NCBI GenBank assembly: GCA_003427395.1
Contig: BFEA01000080.1
Span: 3,622,782-3,644,076 of the forward strand
Source: Chara braunii
Taxonomy: Eukaryota; Streptophyta; Charophyceae; Charales; Characeae
DNA length: 21,295 bases
Direction of reading: 5' to 3'
Below, piece by piece: positions 10,589 through 18,730 of the stretch; position 1 is the stretch's first letter, and every line of letters begins with the position of its first letter. The notes beneath the pieces are model-generated. The model was not told the origin of the DNA. It saw only the letters and a list, made by a program, of their open reading frames with translations, and searched no databases. The translations under genes and the position numbers were made by a program.

Positions 10589-11930
10589 TTTTTCACGAGG
10601 TTGTTTTGGAATGATTTCGCTTCGAGAGTATTTCGACAATATTTATTGTACGCACTCGTCACCATTTGAACGTTCTTGACAAGCTGATGCATCGTAGTTT
10701 TTTTGGCAAAATCATGTAGTGAGTAATCTGGATTATAAGAATGTGGTTCACATAAGTAAATCATGTAGTCTGGATTCAAATCTCACGAAGTTTAGTGATT
10801 TGTAATCACAACGATTCTCACTAACTGGTGGTTTCTTAATATTGTTCACAGTGGTTTTTTGTGCAATGTTCTTTGGTACACACTTGTTTCTCCTAACTTT
10901 GACACTAACTATGATCAGGACTATTTTCTTGATTTTAGATATTCGTGAGTCCAATATTGGACATCTTAGATACATTTCTTAAATTTTGTTTTTAAATTTC
11001 ATTTTTAATATGATGTCGCAAACAAATTTTCTAATTTTGTTTCTAATTTTCATTTCTAAAGAGTATGTTCTCGTAGTTTTTTTCTATTTGAAAAATCTAC
11101 ATCTGTAAATTTCAATTTCTCAGTCTTGATTACTGTCGCTGTTAATTTTGATACTGATTGTTTTTTTCGTTAACTGTGTTTCGAAGTTAGCCGGGGTCTT
11201 TGCACGGTACAATAGTGTCTTGCTTTGTGAATCGGAGGGGTTGTCCTTTAGGGTTGGAGCCCCTTCCCGTGAGGGTTTCACAAGGGGGGAGGTGTTACCC
11301 TTGGAGAGAGGGAGGCGGTATTGAGGGATTGCCTTTTTCTGGGCCAGGCTGATTCAGGGTCGGATCAACACTGGCGGTTGGTGAGAGAGGGCAAGAGGGT
11401 GGCTGCTTATAGCAGGGTGTAAGGATGAGAGGGCTGCCTTGCTTGGAGGGGATGGGGCGGAAGGTAAGGGGAACTTCAGCCTATGAGGTATACTTTAGGA
11501 GGAATTGTATGCCTTTTAGGGGGTTGAAGTGGTCATTCATAGGCTGTTCCGAACTGGGGCCGAGAGGAGAGGGGGTGCCTCCCGGTGGGGGCAGTGTAGG
11601 AACAAGGGATTTGTTTTGTGGAAGGTGTAATTCTAATGGTCACACAGTGAGCGTATTATGGGTTGTGGAGTCCCGGGTGAACGTCAGAACTTGCATCTGA
11701 AGCGAGGATAATTTTTCCTCTCCTGTCCTCCTTTAGGTTGTAGAATACTTTACCTATTTCTTAGGATGGATCTGATGTTTCTGAGTTTTTGAAAATTTCT
11801 TAAGCTTTTCAAAAGTTAGTTGGTAAGCAAGAAGGGGGAGGTTGGTTTCAGTAGGGTGGCGGTCGGGCAGAGGATGGATTGATGTTCGGGGTGGTAGGTC
11901 TATTAGAAGGGTGGGGTGGAGTGACAATGG

Positions 11931-12210
11931 TCGGTGCTGGAGCAGTTACTCAGTAACCAGGGGGAACCTGAGACTATTGGAGTTATGTCGAGGGTGGAAG
12001 GCATAACCATCTTATTCAACGTAGCTGATGCCGGGGTAGTGGCCCTGTAACTTTGGGGGTTGTGCAGCTAAGGAAGTTGTCGAGGGAGGAAGATACTTCC
12101 TATCCGTCTGAACTAGTTCGGTCGGTACTGAGGCAGCTGGTGTTGTCCTGTCACCCTAGCAAGGGGGATATGAGATCTAGTGAGTTCAATTATTAGGACA
12201 GAATGCTTGG
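11931..12210 (+). repeat. 280-bp direct repeat in element D, copy 1
   Basis: Matches 12572-12849 along its length. Shared landmarks are CGGTGCTGGAGC, GGAAGGCATAACCA, GTAGCTGATGCCGGGG, CGTCTGAAC, GGTCGGTACTG, CCCTAGCA and GATATGAGAT. Inside it are three shorter, looser repeats, each with GTAAC or GTCAC followed by a G-run. Confidence 0.85.
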
Positions 12211-12571
12211 GCATTAGTCTTTCCTCTGTGGTGAGGGGAAGGAGCTAGATCGTGGGTGGTTTTCCTTTTCCTGTGTTCCTGTTTAAGGGTCTTGAAAATG
12301 TGTTAGGACTCTGGGTAATTCTCACAACGCATCTTTGGCTTATGTGATGCTGTTTCTAAGTTCTTACAAAATTTTCTGATGGGTTTCTGAATGTATTTGT
12401 TGTTCCCAAAAATAGAGATCTGCCTATGATCAGGGAAATTGTGGATAGAATGTCAGGGGGGGAAGGAGATGGTGAGAACTAAAGGATAGGAGGAAGCAAA
12501 GAGGGTTCAACATGGGAAGGGATGTCTATCTAAGTAAGTACATCAGAAGGACAAAGTTGGGACGACACAGA

Positions 12572-12849
12572 CCGGTGCTGGAGCTTGTGCTCTGTAACCT
12601 GGGGGAGCAAGAGGTATATGGAGTTAGGTCGAGGGAGGAAGGCATAACCAGTTTGTCCCACGTAGCTGATGCCGGGGGTTTTCCCTTGTAACTCAGGGGC
12701 GTGTGGCTAATCGAGGGTGTCGAAGGAGAAAGGCACTCTTTGCCGTCTGAACCAGGCTGGTCGGTACTGTGGAAGTTTGTGTTGCTCTGTAACCCTAGCA
12801 TAGGGGGTATGAGATCAGCTGAGTTCTGGTACGAGGACTAAACGCTTGG
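12572..12849 (+). repeat. 280-bp direct repeat in element D, copy 2
   Basis: Second copy, offset by 641 bp, diverged by many substitutions and small indels. A third partial echo of the GCTGATGCCGGG core lies at 13039, near the 3' end of D. Confidence 0.85.
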
Positions 12850-13100
12850 ACTTAACGTTTTTTTGCTTATTGAAGGGGAGGTGTAAATAGTAGGAGGTCT
12901 TAGTTAGGATCTTCTGTTTCCAAGTTTGGATTGTGGTTGGGTAGATCATAGGTAGTTTCTTCTAAGAACTGTAGTTGTTTCTAAATGTTGCTTCTCATAG
13001 GTTTTTGCAGGTTTGGTAATTGACTGATTGTTTTCCTAGCTGATGCCGGGTAATGACCCCGGAACTTCAAATGTGGTACATATTCTCAGTTGTACTTCAA

Positions 13101-13161
13101 GGGACGCTGAGCCCGGTTCTCAACACATGATGCTCCCCACGAATAAATTACAGTTTTTGTC

Positions 13162-13193
<32 letters not shown>

Positions 13194-13201
13194 AAAAAAA
13201 A
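13101..13201 (+). terminator. Element D 3' end: hairpin, AATAAA, C21, A18
   Basis: In order: the GGGACG-hairpin module (13101-13123), CTCCCCAC (13133-13140), AATAAA (13142-13147), C21 (13163-13183), A18 (13184-13201). The AATAAA sits about 40 nt before the tail, a normal poly(A)-signal distance. The C-run before the tail is unusual. Confidence 0.7.
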
Positions 13202-13218
13202 GGCCTTGGAGTGATTGT
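13202..13218. repeat. Target-site duplication, right copy (element D)
   Basis: Identical 17-bp copy, immediately after the A18 tail of element D. Bases flanking the two copies on the outside belong to LINE C. Confidence 0.95.
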
Positions 13219-13600
13219 CTCTCATGTCTCCAGATGCGATCCCACCATCTCCATAGCCAAACAGCCCCCGGACACTGCATGAAAACGTGTTCAATTGTTT
13301 CAGGAATTAATTTGGAGGGAAACTTTAAGGCTAATCTGCAGAACTTACACTAGGGAACAGCTAAGCCTTTTTGTTCTAGCGAAGTCCTATCTATCAACCA
13401 GTCATTGGTAGGGAGACATCTATGTTTCACCACAGTGACTGAAGTGAAGCCACCTTAGCTGGTTTTGCTTTCACGACTTTGAACCAGTTGATTGCGCTAA
13501 GGTAATGACCCTTAGGCTATCCTCTCAACAGTCATTCAGAGAACTCCCGCAGAGCTTGCAATGACCCAAATGATTCGTTAACTGGTTTGAAACTCTAAGT
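13219..13600 (-). pseudogene. LINE C ORF2 zf-RVT segment, proximal part
   Basis: The minus strand reads FKPVNESFGSLQALREFSE, then INWFKVVKAKPAKVASLQSLW, a frameshift, then TVVKHRCLPTNDWLIDRTSLEQ, CKFC (13338-13349), EHVFMQC (13272-13292), PGAVWLWRWWDRIWRHERQSLQG. The spacing of R-LP-DWL-R, CxxC and HxxxxC followed by W matches the zf-RVT domain at the end of plant LINE ORF2. Stops and at least one frameshift make it a pseudogene. Across 13218/9285 the frame continues as QGHKVGSQYYQKP once D and one TSD copy are removed. Confidence 0.82.
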
Positions 13601-14776
13601 TTATATAGAAAGGGGACTCGAAAATCCCCTCACACATTTCGAATGTAGAATCATGGTGGAAGATCACAGACAATTAAAAAAAATGCAAAATCAGGACGAC
13701 AGTCTGCAGTGGGCATTATCTACCTCAGAACACACGGCTTTCTTGGCCGAGTAGCTGTAACATTTGAGAATGTTATTTGCCTTATGACCTACCCCATTTG
13801 TCCATGTGGTGACTGTTGGTCCAATACACCTTTGGCTATAAACCGACAACTCTCGGACAAGGACTTTGTCAAGATCTGCCTCCCTTACAACCCCTCGGAG
13901 TCCGTCAACGAACGTCCCTTTGCCCGGCCGGGGTGCGGTTCTCTGCGCGTGGGCAACGTGGCAAAGGGGGGAAGCATTGTGACAAACTAGTTTCTGTAAT
14001 GCGCGACTTTCGGCGCGAAGTGCTAAGCGGGGTCCTACGTCGACGGGACGGGTTCATGGAAAAATTGCATGTGTGTCCTTGGTTTCTTCGTTGTTTCTTC
14101 GTTTTCGCAATAGCCCCTGATGACAGTTGGGGACAATCCGGTAATGCACGAGGAAAAGGGGGTGAAACTTGGTCAGATGGATGCGGAGTGCGCGCCGATT
14201 GTGCGATTAATAAACGTTGACGTCGTTTCTTTTCTTTCGTTTCCCTTCTTTTAATTTTGGTTGTCGGACTTTTGGGTGGGTAGACATCGCGCGGGAATTT
14301 CGGTGTCTCTTTTTGAATTTCCTTTTTGAATTTTCTTTTTGAATCTTGCTCGAGGCCATACGGCCTTCGGAATTTTGATTTTCCTTTCGAACCTTTTCGT
14401 AATATCGACAGGCTAGATAGGAATTTAGGAATTTTGGAATTTCTGTTTTTCTTGGATGCTGCTCTACATGTTCGCGCGCTCTTTCTTGCTGCTGCGCCAG
14501 GACCTTGATTGATTGGCGCCTTAATCCTTTCGCAACTGTAATTTTGGGCGCACACTTTTGTAACTGTATCTTTCTGTTTCTTGCTCCTTACTCTTCCCGC
14601 CTCGTTTCTTCCTCTCNCCCCTCCCTATCTGGGTAGCCGCGTTCGCATGTTNNGATCGATGCNTGGAGTTGGGTACNTCCCCCACGCCGCGGCCCNACCA
14701 CGCAAACGTAAGCACTCCCTTTCCCCCATCTATCTACGTCCTTGTAATTCCGTGTTCTTCGCGCATGCATGCACGC

Positions 14777-14784
14777 TATAAATT
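14777..14784 (+). promoter_or_regulatory. TATA box candidate
   Basis: TATAAATT in a GC-rich context, followed after ~30-50 bp by a pyrimidine-rich stretch. It is the best core-promoter match in this region and fits a U3/R boundary of the proposed LTR. Confidence 0.45.
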
Positions 14785-14831
14785 CCGGCTGCGCGATTAA
14801 CTTGCTCTCTTAACTATTGCTGGGTTGCACA

Positions 14832-15027
14832 ACGACGGACTGTCGGCACAGGAGCGAAGTAAGAGGTGAGTGAAGTGGGAGTCGGGCGACCCGACGAGTT
14901 GGTGCCGAATGCGCGGGGTTGACGCGGGCCACGACGGACTGTGGGCGCGGAGCGAACCTGACGGGCGCAGGAGGACTAAGCGGGGTGACGACTTCGTGGG
15001 TTGGTGCGCGACGACGGACTGTCGGCA
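14832..15027 (+). repeat. Three direct copies of ACGACGGACTGTSGGCR
   Basis: Copies start at 14832, 14931 and 15011. The 60-80 bp between them are only loosely alike (GGTGCGAATGCGCG-like and GAGCGAA-like words). They lie just downstream of the TATA candidate. Confidence 0.7.
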
Positions 15028-15120
15028 TCGGAGAGTGAGAGACAGAGAGAGTTGAGGTTGAGTTGGGCATGGATTTGCATCTTTCTTTTTCGTTCCTTTT
15101 TCATCTGTGTANATAAATTT

Positions 15121-15140
15121 TGGTGTCGATTACGGGCGAC
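15121..15140 (+). other. Primer-binding-site-like sequence
   Basis: TGGTGTCGATTACGGGCGAC follows AAATTT right after the possible LTR end. It resembles the Gypsy-type PBS TGGCGCCGTTGCCGGGG in start (TGG), spacing and the CGGG core. The tRNA match is imperfect, so this stays tentative. Confidence 0.35.
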
Positions 15141-15647
15141 TCGCCCTTGTCTTTTGCGACCCTCTTTGTCTTTTGTTTCGACTTGGTTTTCTCTCAATGT
15201 TTTCCGTTTTTATTTCTTTCTCGGACTTTCTTTTCGCGAAATGATGTATGGATAACCCGCGCACATCTTGCACTTCGTTTTTGATTGACGTCCCGGACTT
15301 ATGAAATCGGATGGGAATGGAGATGGCATGTTGGCATGATTGATTGGATGTCTGTCGTCTCACAATGATCATCTAACAAGCATGACCTGACGTATCGTAT
15401 GCACGCATGTAAGCACGATCCAAACGGAGTGCGGATTACACGCGTCCGGACCACTCGGACCCGTAATTTGTGTCCTATCTGTCGCACGAGGTTAGCCCTT
15501 CGCCACGCCGGGAGTTGATATCCACAAGATCGGGTTAACCATCCCCCGCAAGTGAGCGTAAGTGCGACTCATTCGCGTCTTTCTTACGCACTTACGGACG
15601 GTGATTTCCCCGAACAGCTTGTCCCCTAGGGTGTGTAGGATGGAAGA

Positions 15648-16199
15648 ATGACGAGCTCGCGAAGCTCCGACGTATCTTGGAATTCCGAGGATTTCGACGC
15701 GTATTTCGGATATCGGGAATTCTGGGAAGAAGAACAACGTCGGTTACGAGGAAATCTGAGCAACCCGAAATTCCCTTGTCTTGCAGAACGCGATAGGGTA
15801 TGCGCCAGGGAATTCCATCTCGCCGTAAGAAGCGATCCACGGGGACCCGATTACCCAAACACTTATAACACGCAATATTTTATATCCCCCGGTTTCGTCA
15901 TTGTCGCTCTTAATTTCCCGCCTTATCATCTTCTTCTCCCCTATCATCAGCTCACAGTGGTACCGTGGAATTCCATAGCCCCCTACTGGCCGCGAACTCC
16001 GTGCAGGAATTGCAGCCGGCACGATAATTTCCGAAATCCCAGAGCCGCGGCGCCGAGACATACCCCGCACCCGCAGGTGACACGTGGCGGGACCCGAAGG
16101 CCCAGGCCCCCAGGACCACTCCGCCCGGCTTCCCCGAACGGACGAACACGTCGGGATCTTACGGTCTTGCGAAACCAACGCATAAGCCCTCGCCCGTAA
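15648..16199 (+). CDS. Possible gag N-terminus of the LTR element, truncated
   Basis: Open frame of 183 codons from ATG. The first ~75 residues look like real protein: an acidic, aromatic start (SWNSEDFDAYFGYREFWEEE) then basic QRRLRGN and hydrophilic sequence up to PDYPNTYN. The remainder is Pro/Arg-rich and looks like readthrough of non-coding sequence, so the real coding part may end near 15870. It starts ~510 bp after the PBS-like site, a usual gag position. No capsid or CCHC motif is present and no pol follows, so the element would be truncated. It overlaps a longer minus-strand frame (15744-16379); only one is likely real. Confidence 0.3.
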   Translation: MTSSRSSDVSWNSEDFDAYFGYREFWEEEQRRLRGNLSNPKFPCLAERDRVCAREFHLAVRSDPRGPDYPNTYNTQYFISPGFVIVALNFPPYHLLLPYHQLTVVPWNSIAPYWPRTPCRNCSRHDNFRNPRAAAPRHTPHPQVTRGGTRRPRPPGPLRPASPNGRTRRDLTVLRNQRISPRP

Positions 16200-16379
16200 C
16201 TTTTCCGCCGCTTTGTTGCATCTATACCCCTGAGCCGTGCCACAGGAGATCTCAGTTCTGACCTGGGACTCCACCCCCACTTTCCAAAAATCCTTGGCAC
16301 ACCCCTTTTCGCACTTCCAGGCCCACATCTCACTCCGATCAGGAAGTTGCGCCGGTCGTGAGGTGAAGGAGGGCGTCAC
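15744..16379 (-). other. Open frame of 211 codons, unrecognised
   Basis: Open frame in GC-rich sequence, ATG at 16379. The N-terminal ~60 residues (MWAWKCEKGCAKDFWKVG, then QVRTEISCGTAQGYRCNKAAEKL) have four cysteines and a protein-like composition; the rest is less convincing. I recognise no family. It is antisense to the gag-like frame 15648-16199. Length alone is weak support at this GC content. Confidence 0.2.
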
Positions 16380-16850
16380 AGCATGCTGCCATGTAGAATT
16401 GACAATCCTTCATGGCAAGCAGTCGATGAAGTCCTGACGTCGTCTGTTTGAGAACCTGACGATCGATTGCTTAATATCTGCGCGTGGTGTTTGCGGTGTA
16501 CAATAAAGCTCGCAACTTTGACAGCCGCTTACAAGATCGTGGCTCGTTACTAGTGATAAATCTTGCCGGAAGGGGGGTTATATTATAGAGTTTGGGTGGC
16601 GGTGTAGTCCCTGAGGCTGTGGGGGCTTGGATTTTCAATTCCTGTTTGCGGAAGTCAGCAGCGTTCTTATTTCTTTCTAATGGTTTAACAGCTCAGACCT
16701 TGTGAAAGTTTGGTCAACCCTTAGCCGGAGCCGGGTACTAATGGCCCTCAGCTGGTGCTCTCTCCTGTATTTGGAACTTTTTCAAAGGGGAGGGTCCGAG
16801 GGGGTGCTGGCAATGATGGGCCTGGGCTCCCAGCAAGCGAGTTCCCTCGT

Positions 16851-16851
<1 letters not shown>
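16380..16851. other. Non-coding interval
   Basis: I see no gene here. An AATAAA poly(A)-signal match lies near 16502 (plus strand). Confidence 0.4.
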
Positions 16852-16896
<45 letters not shown>

Positions 16897-17287
16897 CTTT
16901 CAGTATGCTCTGGGCACTCCGGCCCAGTACACACCGGGGGTATCAATGTATTAACAGAGCCAGAAAACGGGTCTGGCGTCCCTCACATAAAGGCAGAGTT
17001 CAAAATATGATCCGGGCAGATGGCACCATCCATTACATATGTATGGTACACACACAACAGCTACAGTCACGGTGAGAGGCCAAAATAGAAAAAGCCAGAT
17101 TCCGAAGAACAACCAGCGTAAAGTCACAAGTCGTAAACAATAAACAACGTGTACACAGGCAACAAACAGCAAAAGCACATATCCTAAAGACAGCAACGCT
17201 AGAGTTGGTGTTTTCCCCTCTCCCGAAGAAAGGTTTCTGGCTGATTGAGGACCTGCCACCAGTTCACGGCCCCGACCTCGCCGGAAG
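16852..17287 (-). mobile_element. Element F: 3' end of a minus-strand LINE
   Basis: T45 at 16852-16896 is the poly(A) tail of a minus-strand element. Reading leftward on the minus strand, the last ~100 nt contain GGGACG directly followed by CCAGA-CCCGTTT-TCTGG (16982-16960), a perfect 5-bp stem with a 7-nt loop, then ACCCCCGG. This is the same module as in LINE C and D. No coding similarity is recognisable upstream; the SINE interrupts near 17297 and the 5' limit is unknown. Confidence 0.6.
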
Positions 17288-17297
17288 TGCTGCTGGT

Positions 17298-17485
17298 CTC
17301 AACAGCCTCCTAGCTCAGTGGGGACCACACCCATGAACTGTTGAAATACAGACCTGTGTTCGAACCCAGATGATGGAACTCGACGAGTAAAACCAACTAC
17401 TAAACTAATGAATTGCTTGGGCCCGGTCAGCTCAATGATAATATCTCAAGGACGTCGCCCTTTAAAAAAAAAAAAAAAAAAAAAA
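17298..17485 (+). mobile_element. tRNA-derived SINE with poly(A) tail
   Basis: RNA polymerase III box A TAGCTCAGTGG (17311-17321) and box B TGTTCGAACCC (17357-17367) lie 35 bp apart, as in a tRNA. A ~90-bp unrelated body follows, then TTT and A22 (17464-17485). Candidate TSDs are TGCTGCTGGT (17288-17297) and TGCTACTGGT (17486-17495), one mismatch. The tRNA-like part has a 4/5-bp T-stem and no convincing acceptor stem, so it is a SINE head rather than a tRNA gene. The 3' end, CTCAAGGACGTCGCCCTTT, faintly recalls the LINE C/D module. Confidence 0.75.
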
Positions 17486-17749
17486 TGCTACTGGTGGCGT
17501 ACAAAAATTTTGCAGGCTCTCCGCGCCGCCTACCGAGGCTACCGGCGGACCACAATGGCTGGCGGCGCCAGCCAACAAAAGAAAAGAAAGTGCGCCGCTG
17601 GCGGCTTGGAAAAGCTTGGCGCACCACAGTAAGGCGCCTCCAGGCCCGGGTGTGTACTTTTTTTTTTTGAAGGCCCTTGTGCAGTGGTTTACGAGTTTAA
17701 TTCGTTGTGTGCTATAGAACAGAACATTCCCCCACAAAAACACGGGTAA

Positions 17750-18010
17750 GAACTGCTAGCAACCCCGCCCGTGGATTGGGCGCAGGTTTTGGCCGGAGAC
17801 TCTGATGAATGCTACGTTGGCACCTGGTAGGTTCGCAAAGAGAACGTTGTCAAGGGAACTGATGTTGTTTCCTACGACCTCAAGGCGAGGTGGACAAATG
17901 ACCTCAGGTGGTTTAAGCAGGAGGGTAAGAACGGCTGGGAAGCGTACTGCTCATTCACCTGTTCTTGGATGGACTCTGAATGGGCACATCCGACCGGAAG
18001 GGTCATGTAG
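17750..18010 (+). pseudogene. Degraded coding remnant, unrecognised
   Basis: One frame reads ELLATPPVDWAQVLAGDS, then DECYVGTW, a TAG at 17828, then VRKENVVKGTDVVSYDLKA, RWTNDLRWFKQEGKNGWEAY, CSFTCSWMDSEWAHPTGR, ending at a stop at 18008. Richness in Trp, Cys, Tyr and Lys and the lack of low-complexity bias make it look like former protein. The family is unknown. A different frame at 17805-18068 is open but Arg/Gly/Ser-rich and less protein-like. Confidence 0.3.
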
Positions 18011-18068
18011 TAGAGGCCGTGGTGGTGGTGGTGTTAAGTTGTTAACTGAAATCTTTTCCAAGGAGTAA

Positions 18069-18165
18069 GGGTCCGATCCCACTGCCCTCGATTATTAATT
18101 TTTGACCCTCGATTACGAAGATCAACGGTCAGAAATGAATAATAGGGGCTAGTGGGATCTGGCCC
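18069..18165. mobile_element. MITE 1 (97 bp, TSD TAA)
   Basis: Left end GGGTCCGATCCCACT and right end (complement) GGGCCAGATCCCACT begin inverted repeats that match at ~31 of 39 positions. It is flanked by TAA at 18066-18068 and 18166-18168. TAA duplication and GG-start TIRs fit PIF/Harbinger (Tourist-like) MITEs. The ends resemble those of MITEs 2 and 3. Confidence 0.85.
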
Positions 18166-18168
18166 TAA

Positions 18169-18727
18169 GGTCCTTCGGGACATCCGTTAAAAGGATTGGA
18201 ACGATACAGAGACAGAGAAAGAAGAGGTGATTAGCAATTTAGCATGGATGGCCCCTCCTGCGCTTTCAAGGATGACACGCATAAATCGAGAAATGATCCA
18301 AATTTTTATTTTTGAAAAAAAAGGAAACCACCAGCACGCTTCCCAGCCACTTTTTCCTCCGAAGCGGGCTGCATGCCCGCTGCAACTTTCGGGGGTTGGC
18401 CGGCGGTGAAAAATGGCTGGCCGTGGCAGCGAGAAAGGAGGCCCCGCGCCGGTTTGTTTTTTCACAGGACAAAATGATCGAGCTTCAACCATTCTTCGGA
18501 CAAACAACTTTTCCGTCACGTGAGACGGCACACGGTGTAGCGAGTTACGATGGTCTGCAGATGGAAGGCTTTTGTGGTTTTATCATCCGCCAATAAGCAT
18601 ATGCTGATGTGGACGTAAGAGTGACTAGATTCATCCGAGGGACTGTCTTGAGAGCGTTAAAAAAAATGGACATATCTTTTGCATCCCTCGGACGCTGTAT
18701 GCAAAGCACATATGCCATATGGCGTCC
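18169..18727. other. Interval between MITEs 1 and 2
   Basis: I see no supported gene. Both strands have short open frames without protein-like features. TCCGAGGGA near 18635 and its complement near 18686, with CATATG words outside them, may be a decayed foldback element. Confidence 0.4.
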
Positions 18728-18730
18728 CTG

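Larger units (their letters stand above)
9302..13201 (+). mobile_element. Element D: 3.9-kb noncoding LINE-tailed retroposon
   Basis: Defined by a perfect 17-bp TSD on both sides and an A18 tail (13184-13201). An AATAAA lies at 13142-13147. The 3' end carries GGGACG plus the hairpin CTGAG-CCCGGTT-CTCAA (13101-13123) and CTCCCCAC, the module seen in LINE C and element F. No frame exceeds about 130 codons and none reads as EN, RT or gag. The 5' ~580 bp is GC-rich and contains a consensus splice donor AAG/GTAAGT near 9469-9476. Then come an AT-rich block (~9880-11160), a G-rich block and two copies of a 280-bp repeat. It was most likely mobilised in trans by a LINE. It may be a noncoding RNA family, a LINE whose coding part was replaced, or a retrocopied unspliced transcript. 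Confidence 0.8.
8398..13600 (-). mobile_element. LINE C: 5'-truncated LINE, split by element D
   Basis: Minus-strand LINE. Its poly(A) tail is the T16 run at 8398-8413; the 3' UTR is 8414-8755, the C-terminal coding part 8756-9284 and 13219-~13600. The two coding parts are separated by element D, which duplicated GGCCTTGGAGTGATTGT. The 5' limit is uncertain; recognisable protein starts near 13592. The 3' UTR carries the GGGACG hairpin at 8513-8535. Confidence 0.82.
13978..15115 (+). mobile_element. Probable 5' LTR of an LTR retrotransposon (approximate limits)
   Basis: The call rests on arrangement: a candidate TG start at 13978, a long U3-like stretch, a TATA box TATAAATT at 14777-14784, a GC-rich transcribed part with three copies of ACGACGGACTGT, a possible end at 15112-15113 (GTANA, with N making a CA end possible), and a PBS-like site at 15121. 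No second LTR was found in the window, so the 5' limit and the LTR identity are unproven. Seven ambiguous bases fall here (14617, 14652, 14653, 14663, 14677, 14696, 15112). Confidence 0.4.

Noticed and set aside
17304-17380. A functional tRNA gene
   Set aside because: The Pol III boxes are good, but the T-stem is imperfect, there is no acceptor stem or clear anticodon arm, and an unrelated body plus poly(A) tail follows.
16836-18546. AGCGAGTT near 16837 and 18539 as TSD of element F
   Set aside because: Only 8 bp match and the left copy does not abut the T45 tail; likely chance.
18721-18729. GCGTCCC beside MITE 2 as a fourth LINE 3' hairpin module
   Set aside because: The bases following GGGACG on the minus strand do not form the 5-bp stem with a CCCNNTT loop, and no tail is near.
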